Assembly: GCA_033064195.1 (NCBI GenBank)
Contig: JARBJD010000177.1
Span: 62,001-126,000 of the forward strand
Length of the DNA: 64,000 bases
Direction of reading: 5' to 3'
From: Blattamonas nauphoetae
Lineage: Eukaryota; Preaxostyla; Oxymonadida
Shown here piece by piece: positions 10,301 through 20,712 of the stretch. Below the pieces are notes generated by a model that had not been told where the DNA came from, ran no database searches, and saw only the letters and a list, made by a program, of their open reading frames with translations. Position numbers and translations under genes: made by a program. How positions within the stretch are numbered: the first letter of the stretch is position 1; every line of letters starts with the position of its first letter.

Positions 10301-13300
10301 ATTCCTCAAGTCGTTTTCCACCTCCCTTCCCTTCTCAAGTTCTGAAGCCATTCTGACTTCAAACTGTTCAATCATCGTTTCCATGTCCGCTTCGACCTTC
10401 AGAGCTTCTGCCTGTGCCGCTTCCAGCATTTCCCGAGCTTTGTCTTGCTCAGCCCTTCTTTCAACAGAAGCCTGCTTGTCGTGGCTGATCTGCTTCAACC
10501 AAAGCACTTCCACCGACTTCTTCTTTGCACATCCAAACGAGATTCCCAGACAGACAGTTTGTGGGATGTCCGTAAAGACGCCGGGCTGCTCCTCGTCATC
10601 GATGAACAGGCGTGCTTCTCGTTTCTCCATGTCCACTCGAATCGCTGCTGTCTGCCCTGCCTTCTCAGGAATCTTGTTAGTTCCAGCTGGCATGAACTCC
10701 TTCCCCTGCCACATACTTCCTGCCCACAGCATGAAATCACCCCCAATCCCACTTTCATAACACCCACACTGAAACAGTGCCGCATCTTCAGGGAGAGGGT
10801 ACCCATGAAATCCGAGAACTGGACGGAAAACAAGAAATGGGAAGAAAATGAGGATAATTAGAGGACTGCAAACTGACATTCAAAAGCGTGTCGGCTGTCG
10901 ACCTGATCTTCAGTTCCCATACTCCGTCTGCGATGGGGAATGTGAATGCTGTCCTCCATTCTGTGTCATCGTCTTCAATTTGGACCGTCTGTGTTAGATG
11001 CGACTCTGTCAACGACAGAAACTTCGTATCGAGAGTGTCGAGTGCTTCTGTTCCCATCCAAATCGGGAGACCAGCGATCGCCTTTTCGAGCATTCCGGAG
11101 CTCTCATCGGCTTGCTCTTTCTCCACAGACACGTTTGCCTCGCCTTGGATCGTTCCCTCAGTAAGGTCAGCGAGTCTCTTCATCTTCCCTTCATTTTCCA
11201 ATATGGCAATTGTTTGATCCTGTAAAGCCCTGAACTGTTCGTCCATCTTTTCCAGAAGCGACATCTTGATGGCGAGCGTCACCTCCAACTCCTCGTTCTT
11301 CCTCCTCAAGATATCTATCTCCTTGGCAGCATCTGTCAAAAAGCCCTCTCTTCTTGTCTGGTTCTCGTTTCTCTCCAATGACGATGTCTCGTTGTGATCA
11401 ATTTGCGATAACCACATCACTTCAACTGAATGACCTGCCGTTTGAAAGGAGGTTGTGACTCCGAGACACAACGGGCACGGAATGTCAGTGAAGATTCCAG
11501 GTTGTTCTTCATCGTCGACCAAAAGATGGGCAAGTCTGTGTGTCATGTTCACTCGAATGGCGATTGTCTGGCCTTTCTGTGGAACTTTGTTGACAGGATC
11601 CTGAATTAACGAACCTCCTTTCAGCATGGCTCCATTCCAGAGAATGAAGTCACCCCCGAGTTCTCTGTTACCAGAACCACATTGGCTCAGGGCGGCATTG
11701 TCGGGGAGAGGAGATTGGTGGAAGCCAAGCACTGAAAGGAGTGAGTTGTGTGGAGGGAGATGAAGAAAGAAGTGAGATGAGAGATGGAGAAAGACGAGAG
11801 ATAAAGAGAGGAGAAAGATGAAGAAAGAAGAAAGATGAAGAAAGAAGAAAGATGAAGAAAGATGAGAGATGAAGAAGGATGGAGGAGTCAGACTGATGTT
11901 CTTATCAAATCTAGTCATTCGTATTCTCAGTTCCCACACTCCATCAGCAATTGGGAATGTGAACGCTGTTCTCCACTGGGCATGCTCCAACACACGATTC
12001 TGGGTGAGTGCCATTGTGGAGAGTGTGTGGACCGATTCATCAATGGTCCGGAGTGCCTCTGTTCCCATCCAAATCGGAAGATTGACAATGGCCCCCTCAA
12101 GAAGCATTCGTCTGTCCTCCCTTCTTCTTCTTTCGAGCGTTGATTTCTCATCTGGATCGATCCTTTTCATCCACACAATCTCGACAGATTCGTTCAGTTC
12201 TGTGCAACCAGTGGCGACACTGAGACAGACAATTTGTGGAATATCCTTAAAAACACCAGGCTGCTCTTCATCATCAACAAATAGTCGTGCTTCTCTTTTC
12301 TCCATGTTCACTCGAATCGCTGCTGTCTGCAATGCTGCGTCACATTTCTTGTTGGTTCCTTCTTCCATATACTTCCCTCCTCTCCACATCATTCCGGACG
12401 TCAGAATGAAATCACCGCCAGCCTCCCTTCCGAACCAGCCAGCGTGATGCAGTTCCGCATCTTGTGGAAGAGGATAAGCAAGGTATCCAAGCACTGAAAA
12501 AAGAGAAGAAAATGAAAAAGAAGATGATGTATGGAAGAGGGGGGAAAAATAAGGGACGAGTGAACGATGAAGATGAGTCTGGAAAGTGCACACTGATGTT
12601 CAAGAAAGTGTTGGTTGTTGTTCGAATTTTGAGTTCCCATTCTCCTTCAGCAACGGGAAAAGTGAAGGCAGATCTCCAATTTGGACCCTTTTCCAGTTTT
12701 ATTATCTGTGTGAGGATTGTATCGCTTAGCGAGTGGCTTTTTTCGTCGAATGTTCGGAGTGATGACGTCCCCATCCAAAGTGGTGTCTGATGAACGGCAG
12801 CTTCAAGGTGCATTCGTCTAGCTTCCTTTTGTTGCCGATCAAGAGTAATTGCTTCGTCGTGTTCGATCCTTTTCAGCCATAACACTTCCACGGATTTTTC
12901 TTCAGCACAGCCAGTCGAAATGGCAAGACGGATAATTTTGGGGATATCAGTGAAGATACTTGGCTGTTCTTTATCATCAACAAACAGTTTTGCTTCTCTT
13001 TTCTCAAAGTTCACCCGAATTGCTGCTGTTTGGTAAGTTGCGTCACATTTCTTGTTCATTCCTTCATTTATAACAACTCCATGTTTCCACATGCTACCAC
13101 CCCAAAGTGTGAAATCCCCACCAGTTCCACTTTGGTAGACCCCGCAATGATGCTGAGTTGACTCATCATTGATTGGATTCTGGATGTATCCGAGCACTGA
13201 AAAGATGAATATGGGATGAGTGGCAAACTAATGTTTAAAAAAGTGCTCGATGTCGTTCTGATTTTGAGTTCCCATTCTCCGTCAGCGATTGGGAAGGTGA

Positions 13301-14582
13301 ACGCTGTTCGCCAGTTTTTATTTCCACCCTTCAAAGTTTGGGTTAGGAAAATGGTGGAGGTGTTGAGAAAATGGAAATCTTTGTCGAAAACTCGTATTGC
13401 TGTCGTTCCCATCCAAGTTGGAACAAGTGCCATAGCAGATTCAAGTAGTTCTCTGCGCATTGTGTGTTCTCGACGGATGAGAGATTCATTCTCATCATGC
13501 TCCACTTTCTTCAACCACAACACTTCCACAGACTCGTTCAGTGCTGTTGTACTTGTTGTTATTCCGAAGCAGAGAGGCGACGGGATGTGTGTGAAAACAC
13601 CGAGCTGTTCTTCATCATCGATGTACAACCTAGCCTCATGTCGTTCCATATTGATTCGAACAGCTGCTGTTTGATCAACCTTAACGCATTGTTTGTTTGT
13701 CTTGTCTGGTAAGAATTCCTTGCCCTTTCGCCACATTCGTCCACTTGAGAGGGTGAAGTGTCCCCCATCAATACTTCCGTTCGAACCACAATCACTCTTT
13801 GTCGCATCTTCAGCGAAGGGGTGAGGGAGAAAGCCGATTTCTGAAAAAGTGAAGGGATAGAGGAGAAATACTTGTGTTGAGAATACTGTTCTCTGTGATC
13901 CGAATTTTAAATTCCCATTCTCCCTCCCCGATAGGAAATGTGAAGGCTGTTCCCCATCCATCTAGTCTGCCGATTTGCTCGATGGTCTTTGCTGTGAGCT
14001 TGTGGAATTCTGGATCGATAGTTTTGATGGAATCTGTGCCCATCCAAATCTGAAGATTCCCTAATAGTGCTGATAATGTAACTTTAGATTCAGCCATCAA
14101 TAGCTTGGCTTGCTCAACAGTTCGTTTATCTGTGGCTTTTTGTTCTAGTGATGTGAAGGTACTACCATTGACCACGATGAGTTGAGTCTCGTCAATATCA
14201 CAAATTTTGGATAAGAGTAGCTGTATCTGATGGGAAATAGGTTTTGAGAGAAAAGTTGTTTTTGAAAGATCATGAAATGCAGCGAGAAGGATTCGCTTGT
14301 TGTTTAGAGGAGTCTTTGTCGTAGAGAGACTTTCAAGTATCCGTGATACTTCTGAAAGAAGACGAAGTGTATTTTTTTCAGTAGTGTCGGATTTTAAGCG
14401 AGGGAGAAGGAGAGGCAAGTATTGCCACGAATCGCTTTTCACAACAGAACTCAAACTGAGGTCCTGATTCGATAACTCACTTAACACAGAGTCAATTGTC
14501 GGAAATGTCTGAAAAGAATATATGGGAGATGATAGTGAACAGGAAGCGGAAGACAGACGAAACTCCGATGTGAAACATCCAT
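7374..14582 (-). CDS. Protein with eight SPRY-like modules
   Basis: Eight introns split a continuous 2,122-residue frame; spans 13841-13871, 13197-13228, 12494-12593, 11732-11893, 10819-10873, 9975-10038, 8762-8837 and 7727-7951 (31 to 225 nt). Removing them keeps frame to TGA at 7374. Each module has a first half (PIWMGTSSLRxxDxxxHSL, FTFPIADGEWELKIR), the intron, and a second half (LGYLxxPLPxDA, GGDFILWxGSMW, QTAAIRVNMEKREARLFVDD, EEQPGVFTDIP, CLGIST, VEVLWLK), matching the later strands of SPRY domains. All eight introns are phase 1 at the same module position. Linkers are charged coiled coils, longest in modules 5-8. The start is uncertain: ATG 14582 joined through an intron 14509-14558 to TFPTIDSVLSELSN fits, but upstream exons may exist. 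There is no catalytic domain; a binding scaffold is likely. Confidence 0.8.
7740..7935. repeat. 32-bp tandem repeat in the last intron of the SPRY-like gene
   Basis: The plus-strand unit starts GAGAAGAGAGGAGATGAAGG and is 32 bp (remaining bases AAGGAGAGACAT), repeated about 5.5 times with one variant (AAACAT). It fills most of intron 7727-7951. Like the 35-bp array it is pyrimidine-rich and free of AG on the sense strand. Confidence 0.88.
11732..11893. repeat. Purine-rich intron with short repeats
   Basis: The intron between modules 4 and 5 of the SPRY-like gene contains degenerate repeats of GAAGAAAGATGAAGAAAG and related purine runs (plus strand) at about 11760-11880. It looks like an early stage of the same intron growth seen at 7740 and 1357. 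Confidence 0.6.
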
Positions 14583-14866
14583 GGTTTGAACCTGAAGTAC
14601 AAAATTAATATAGAATGATGAAGGAGAGAGAACAATAGAACATGAATGAAATATACTCGATGAATACAGGATGAGCACTCTTGGTTTTTCGTTCAACAAA
14701 TCAGAAGGCCCACATCAAAAGTTTCTCAGACATTTCACAGTGAATATAACCGAAAAATTATCCTGCCATCTTTTTCCAGGTTCGAAATGCGATTTTACGT
14801 CATAATACATTCCCGAAAGAGATCATTCATTGTTTGCGATGTGTTCAACACAACAAAACTTGAATT
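14583..14866. other. Intergenic, no gene seen
   Basis: The interval separates two minus-strand genes. A possible acceptor (TTGTACTTCAG) just upstream of the proposed SPRY-gene ATG means that a 5' exon of that gene could lie here. Confidence 0.4.
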
Positions 14867-16466
14867 TCATGTTTCCAATCCGTTCTCTTTCAGAATGTTT
14901 GGGATTGTCTCGTTGAGCATCGTCTCAACAAATTCGACCTCATCCTCCTTAAATACATCCCCTTTCTTCTTCCCTCCAAGGAAACTGTCATTTTCCAATT
15001 GTTTCGCGTCCGTTGTTGTCATCAAAACAGCATTCGTCGGAGAAAACGGTCTATCAACATTCCATCGCATCAGCACCAACGCCCCTTTCGTCTGATCCAA
15101 ACAAAATGCTTTTCGTTGTGGGGGTGCCGATTGAACTGCTGTAGAATGAATTTGGAGCGATTTTTTGCCAGTTGAGGGCTGTTTAGTGGAAGATGGAGGA
15201 GAAAAAGGAGATTGTCCTGACCAGACAGACGTTGAGAGGAGGAGAGCAACAAGTTGTTGATTCATCCACGCTGTCGACGGTGTCAGACAAAATGACTCAG
15301 CATGCGTCGAAATCTTCCCGTCGTTGTGCGATTTTTGTTTATTGACCTCTCGTTGCAAGGAAAAACAGAGTTGTTTCTCTCGTTGTTCAGACAGCTGGAT
15401 CATTGACCGTGGGATATGCCTAGCAGGGAGAGCGTTGTCTGGAATATGTTTGAGATGTGTTAACATCATCAGGACTTCTCCTGCTGCGATGTTTCCGACG
15501 GCAGACGGGACGACCATCGCTGATGGAAGGATTCGGATCCTGCTGGCGCCATCTTCAGGTTCAGACTCTGACTCAGTGTCGGTGCTACCTGAAGGACGCT
15601 CAGATGGGGATGGTTCTTCCGATTTCATCTCTTTCTGCTTCTTTGCTTGGAGCGCTTTGCGATCCTGTTCTGTCAGAGGTCTCAATCCTTCAATTGGTGA
15701 TTCAGTGGAATAGACACATCTGATTCCAGATTCTATACCGATTTTATGAAGTTGCTGCTTGACATGTACACAAAGAGGATCTGAATGAGTCTTTGAAAGA
15801 TCTGAGGCTGTAACATGCAGAGCATCGACCCGTGTGGCTCCACCCATACACGACACAACAGGAATGGAATGATGTACGCAGTAAGCCAACAAATCAATCT
15901 TCGTCGGGACATCATCAATACAATCGACAACAATATCGACCCCTTCAAAGAAGGCTGGACCATCACGGCTGGCAAGAAAGAACTTGGTTTCTGTCCTGAG
16001 ATCAATTTGAGGGTTGATTCGACGGAGATATTCTGCAAGAACATCTGTTTTGCTTCTTCCTATATCGCTCCAGACAGCGCACACATGTCCTGGAATGGGA
16101 TGAGACAGGGAAAAACATGCGATTAAGAGTGGATGCATCAATTGGTTTCGGATCTGCAAAGCGAAGATGTTGTATTCCTGATCGAGCCTAATCTCAGAGT
16201 TGTCGATTGAAAAAGTAAAGAGAGGATATGCCAGACGAGGGTGTGAACTACTGCGCTACCAACACCTCCCACTTAATAAAATGGAGTTGAAAAACATGTT
16301 CAAAGCATATGACAGAAAAAATCAGAGAAATACCGCCAATAACTGCGACACAACTCTTTCTGATGATGCCGAACCGTGTATCACCAAATAGAAGATTTGT
16401 GCGGACCCACATCTCTTGTGGCACAAATTTAGATAAATTTCCTGATTCAGAAGTGGAAACACTCAT
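14867..16466 (-). CDS. tRNA threonylcarbamoyladenosine dehydratase (Tcd/CsdL type)
   Basis: Four exons (16334-16466, 16237-16271, 16121-16187, 14867-16089) give 485 residues. It is a ThiF/E1-like ATP-dependent enzyme of the family that cyclises t6A37 to ct6A in ANN-decoding tRNAs. Visible motifs: RTNLLFGDTRFGIIRKS then VAVIGVGGVGSAVV (nucleotide-binding loop, residues ~40-55), ARSGIQHLRFADPKPIDAS, LNRH (~77-80), VDCIDDVPTKIDLLAYC (~134-150), VVSCMGGATRVD, DLSKTHSDPLC and VYSTESP. The third intron (16090-16120, 31 nt) starts with GC: only GC-AG splicing gives the family-typical LNRHV. An acidic Ser-rich insert follows STESP, then a long C-terminal region with AAGEVLMMLTHL, making it longer than bacterial TcdA (about 270). 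No signal peptide or membrane anchor is seen, so a cytosolic location is inferred. Confidence 0.88.
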
Positions 16467-16679
16467 TCTGGAGGAAAAATGTGATGGATTCTTAAAGTTG
16501 GGCTAGATCACAACCAATCTCATCTGTTTCGTTTCGTTGATGCATTTCACCCAGGCAGTTGCACGATATCTCGACTCTTTTTGTGTTCCTGACCCACCGA
16601 AGCAACAATTTGCTGGTGGAGGTCTGTTTTCCATTCATGATTAATCCGCTTCTTTAAGTCTTTCGTACGGAGCCATACA

Positions 16680-17338
16680 ATGTCTCTTTGTCCCATTGGA
16701 TCTATCAGATCTACAAGTATTCCATTTTTCATCATTTATATTCACAGACTGTCTAAGATCAGCCCAAGCGGCATCTTTCAAACGTGCATTCTCCTGGTTA
16801 CCATACATCACTCATTCCCTTCTCTCCATTTCTCCAATGTATTATCCATTCCTCCTTCTCTCATATGCCTCACCTTTTTTCTCATATACCAAGCTCAATG
16901 TTCGACGCCTGTTTCTCATCGCTGCCATGGTCGTCTCGAAGATGTACGAGGATGTGAGTATGTTTCCCGCTCATCGTAGTCATTCGTTTAGCTTATTGTA
17001 ATCGCGACTGGATCGTTATCTCTCAGAATTCATTCACTCTCAAACAAATCAATTCCATGGAGTTAGGTCTGTCGGTTTCTTTGAACTTTCATCTCTCAAC
17101 AGAGCTCCTCCGACTGCTCAATTTCCGAGTAGTTGTTTCGATTGAGGAATATCAATCATTCCTCGGCAATCTCCTCCGCTTTTTCGATGTCCGTCTCCCA
17201 ATCGCACTCCCCCCATCAAACCATCTCACATGTCCATACATCGACAAGACCACACACGATCCCTCCGGTTCTATACAATTTTACGTGTGTCACTTTCTTC
17301 TTATCAACGTCTCTTCTCTCTATCCGAATCTTCCGTAA
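16680..17338 (+). CDS. PHO80/P-type cyclin-like protein
   Basis: Four exons (16680-16796, 16894-16953, 17027-17066, 17103-17338; introns 97, 73 and 36 nt) join in frame to 150 residues. The spliced protein reads SIPFFIIYIHRLSKISPSG, then LNVRRLFLIAAMVVSKMYED, then NSFTLKQINSMELELLRLLN and FRVVVSIEEYQSFLGNLL, the order of cyclin-box helices 2 to 5 in the PHO80/CycP family (YIDRL, NVHRLL.A.M.ASK, EL..LE..FL..L.FRL). The short third intron (17067-17102) is supported because reading through it would duplicate the LxLLNF segment. Such cyclins pair with Pho85-like CDKs. The first helix is weak or missing, so there may be an upstream exon near 16540-16620, or the gene may be truncated. Confidence 0.65.
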
Positions 17339-17716
17339 AATTTCACATTTCTTCCCTGAATCATAGGTTCCAAATGAAGCAAATCTTTAATTATTCTTCT
17401 TTCACTCTTTCTTTTACGTTTTGCAAATATAATCTTTCCTCTCTATCAACAAATGTATTTCATCTTCACACCCAGTTCATTTTTTCTCTGGTCGCCCCTA
17501 TTCGTCTCGGGCAACCTTTCAACACAAGCACTTAGATGTCTCATTTATTTCCAGTGAACTGTTTGTCCTAATGCAGAGGTGATCTTCACAAAAACAGTAA
17601 ACACGTAATTGCGGATGGTTTGTTGGTGATATGGTTCAAACCACAAACGGAAAAAATGATAAAATATTGACAACGAAGAGAGGCTCTCTGGTCCATAGTC
17701 TCGTGTCACAGGATCT
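17339..17716. other. Convergent intergenic, no gene seen
   Basis: The 3' ends of the cyclin-like gene (plus) and the Rho gene (minus) face each other here. Only A/T- and pyrimidine-rich sequence with short frames is present. Confidence 0.4.
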
Positions 17717-18724
17717 TTAGAGGAGCTCACAGCTGCATCCACCTCCTGTGGACTTGTCTCCACCTGCCTGCTTGCCCATACCCGAAGCCTTTTCAAGGGC
17801 AGCCTTAGCTGTGGCAGCAAAGACGTCAGAGAGGTGTTCTTGTGTTTTGGCCGAGCATTCGACATATTGATAGAGTTTCAGTTTCTTGGCCATTTCTTCA
17901 GCCTATGGGGAGAGTTGAGAGATTGAGAATGAACAATGAAAAATAAATGATCATTGAGAAAGGTTCATCAAAAATAATGTAACAAAAACAGAAAAAAAGA
18001 GGATTTGGGATCGTTTTGACGAGAGGAGATTAGTCGACTCATACTTGCTCTTTAGTAATCAAAGTCACATCATCTGGGGGAGAGGCACGGTAATCACTCT
18101 TTGTGCCAACGAGAACGACAGGGGTGTCCTTGACATATTCTGAGATTTCCGGAATCCACTGTTGTGATGAGGACGATATAACCAGTTGGTGAATAAAAAA
18201 ATGAAACAAACCCTTGTTTCAATATTCTTGAATGAGTTCTCATCAATCACGGAGAAGCAAATCAAGAAGACATCGGTCTCGGAGAAGCTCAAGGATCGGA
18301 GACGGTCATAATCTTCTTGGCCTTAATAAAGAGAGATAGACGGAGAAAAGTTGAAAATTCAATCGGGTGATAGAGAAATGTATAATAAAGCTTGATTGAG
18401 AGCAAACCAGCCGTATCCCACAGTTGCAGTTTCACAGTTTTACCATCAACGACTTGGAGCGATTCGTAGTTGTCAAACACAGTGGCAACATATGTGTCCG
18501 AGAAGGTGTTTTGTGTGTAGGAAAGGAGGAGGCAAGTTTTACCGACGGCTCCATCTCCAATCACGACAACTTTGGCTTCCTGTGCGATCAAAAGAAACGG
18601 ATGTGAATGAAGCAGAAGACGATGAAAAGATAAATGATGATGGAGAGAGTTGTGTTGCATATGGAGGAATGATAGAACACACAGTAACTCCAGAAGCTCC
18701 TGACGATGCACCAGCACTTGACAT
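17717..18724 (-). CDS. Rho/Rac-type small GTPase
   Basis: Five exons (18683-18724, 18408-18579, 18212-18321, 18045-18158, 17717-17902) give 207 residues. All G motifs are present: GDGAVGKT (P-loop, ~22-29), effector [22 protein letters not shown] (switch II), VGTKSD and ECSAKTQ. The C-terminus is CELL, a CaaX box predicted to be geranylgeranylated, preceded by GGGC. It cycles between GTP and GDP at membranes and controls actin and PAK-type kinases. Between GTKSD and ECSA it is about seven residues shorter than Rac1, so the Rho insert helix is reduced. A 14-residue Ser/Gly/Ala extension precedes the core. A likely effector kinase with a CRIB motif lies 2 kb away. Confidence 0.92.
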
Positions 18725-18852
18725 TGATATACTGAACTATGGGGCGAATCAGTGATTGATCAGATCAATCGTTCTCTCAAAGAAATCCATTTCCCACCAA
18801 GTTTAAGTGACGAAAATACGCAATGAAATGGAAAATCGCCCAGAGATCTCCT

Positions 18853-20475
18853 TCACAACTCCGTGTGGCCATTTGTCTCTCCACTGCTGACTGACCTGAT
18901 TATGCCAGAGAAGAACACTTGATTCGTCCGAGAATCAAATAAGGCCGTGATAAACGGGCGATCGACAGTGAAGTAAGTCGGAATTTTAGGCTCATCAACG
19001 AACCCCATCACTCGCATCATGATCGCCGTCGCCGCGGCTGCAGCAACACCGTTCTCGGTAACTTCAAGCTTTGTCTTGTGGATGACAGCGCTTTGGTTGG
19101 AGAGGGAATAATAATAATGAATAGTTTGACAAAGATATCGACAAATCAGACAAAGAATTGGAGCGAACGAAAACTCATTCGATATGAATTTCTGAGCATA
19201 CTCAATTGCCAGTCGCTCTGTACTGATTCCAGGGAACTGGGCATCTTCGGTAAATGCATCCTGGAGGCCCATTGACTTCAGGATGTCATTCAGTTCGTAT
19301 GAACACTCAAGAGAGAATCTCGGGAGAGAAAGATTGACTCTAAAACATTAAAAACAACAAAAGGAGAGACAGAAGTCGTTTTTTCGATTGGACAAAGGCA
19401 GAGAAAGCATCGTTTGAGAGGATGGATTCGGCACAATGCCGGAGCGCTTCTTCGGTATCATCTGGTGAGAGAAGTTGAAAATGGGTTGATATCGAGAAAA
19501 AATGTGAAAATATGAGATTTTAACCGAAAAAACTGATTGATACCTTTTGGGAGGACGATTAACATGTTTGCGAAGGGATTCTCGAATGGAAGAACAACAG
19601 CTGACATTTTATCGTTTCTGATATACTCCATCTGTCCCTCTTGATTCATCATCTTCACCTTGACCCTGCCGGAATTGAATAGTTTGAAAAATCCATCATT
19701 GGTTTTCATGGCATCGAATTTAGATTGCCAATCCATCTTGAAATAGATAGTATTGACAATCACAGCTCTGATATCTGCAGAAAGGCTGTCAATGATATTC
19801 TTGATCATTCCATGTGTTTGTGTGTCAACCCATTTGTTTATGGTTTGAGCGGCTCTGAGCAGGACGAGGAACGTGAATATGGAAAAAAAGACAAGAAATG
19901 AAAAAAGATGATTGAATATAACAGACTGAGGTGAACCAAAGTTCAGTTTTTTGGCAGTTGCATCGAAGGCGCGATCAGCATTAGCGAGGAAGTCTGGGTT
20001 GACTGAAAGAGTGTTTGAGAGCCATATTGAATTCGCTTCTGTGAACAAGGGGGGTGTATTCTCACGTTGCTTTGCTGTGGTGAGAAGACCAGCAACAGTG
20101 ACAAGCTGGTGCGAACCCCATGATAAAATGGATATATCAGACGTCTTCGGCAGAATTGGAGGTATCAAGATGGAATATGTGCTTAAATTGGTCCAATGTC
20201 CTGTTTGCAGCTCCGAATGCAACAATTGAGAGAGCGTCATAGACCGACAACGGAGAAATGAAGGTGTTGGAACCAGGCTTGTCCGTTGTAAGCAAAAGAT
20301 CTTTTCCAAAATCATTCACTGATCTAGCATGTTCTTTGCGTACATGTTGCAATTGTTCAATGTCCATTTTGGCAGGAGGGTGATATGTTCCGGAACGAAG
20401 GCTTTCTGAGTTTCTGAAGAGCGATGAAAAAGAATGGTCGAGATACCCCATCAAAAATGCCAGAACTAAAAACAT
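18853..20475 (-). CDS. Serpin (protease inhibitor type)
   Basis: Six exons (20143-20475, 19927-20105, 19544-19854, 19371-19461, 19202-19339, 18853-19090) join in frame. Starting at ATG 20367 gives 393 residues, the usual serpin size; ATG 20475 adds a hydrophobic leader (MFLVLAFLMG) that could be a signal peptide. Motifs: SNTFISPLSVYDALSIVAFG (helix B), VNTIYFKMDWQSKF, MSAVVLPFENPFANMLIVLP, VNLSLPRFSLECSYELNDIL, IHKTKLEVTENGVAAAAATA, and FTVDRPFITALF near the end. The hinge Glu-Asn-Gly-Val-Ala5-Thr-Ala is the small-residue type of inhibitory serpins. Counting 17 residues from the hinge Glu places P1 near Met of RVM-GF, with an Arg two residues before, so target specificity cannot be stated. 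Confidence 0.92.
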
Positions 20476-20712
20476 ATAACGAAAAGAAGGCTTGGGATAC
20501 TGACTGTAACTAAAACAGAGATGACAAGAATGAGCCCATGACAAATGTTTTTCATTTGTTTCTCCAGACAAAACCATTCTCATGATTGATTGAACGAATT
20601 TCGTTCTTTTTATTTCTGAAAATGACAAATGGAAGCGAAGGACATTCGGAACAATGAATAAAATGAAACAAAAAAAAGTTTGTGGAATGATGAACCTGTA
20701 GACGAAGCGCAG

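Noticed and set aside
16547-16735. Minus-strand gene overlapping the cyclin-like gene start
   Set aside because: It reads protein-like but has no start, splice partner or recognised family; the opposite strand has a consistent four-exon cyclin model. The 5' part of that model remains uncertain.
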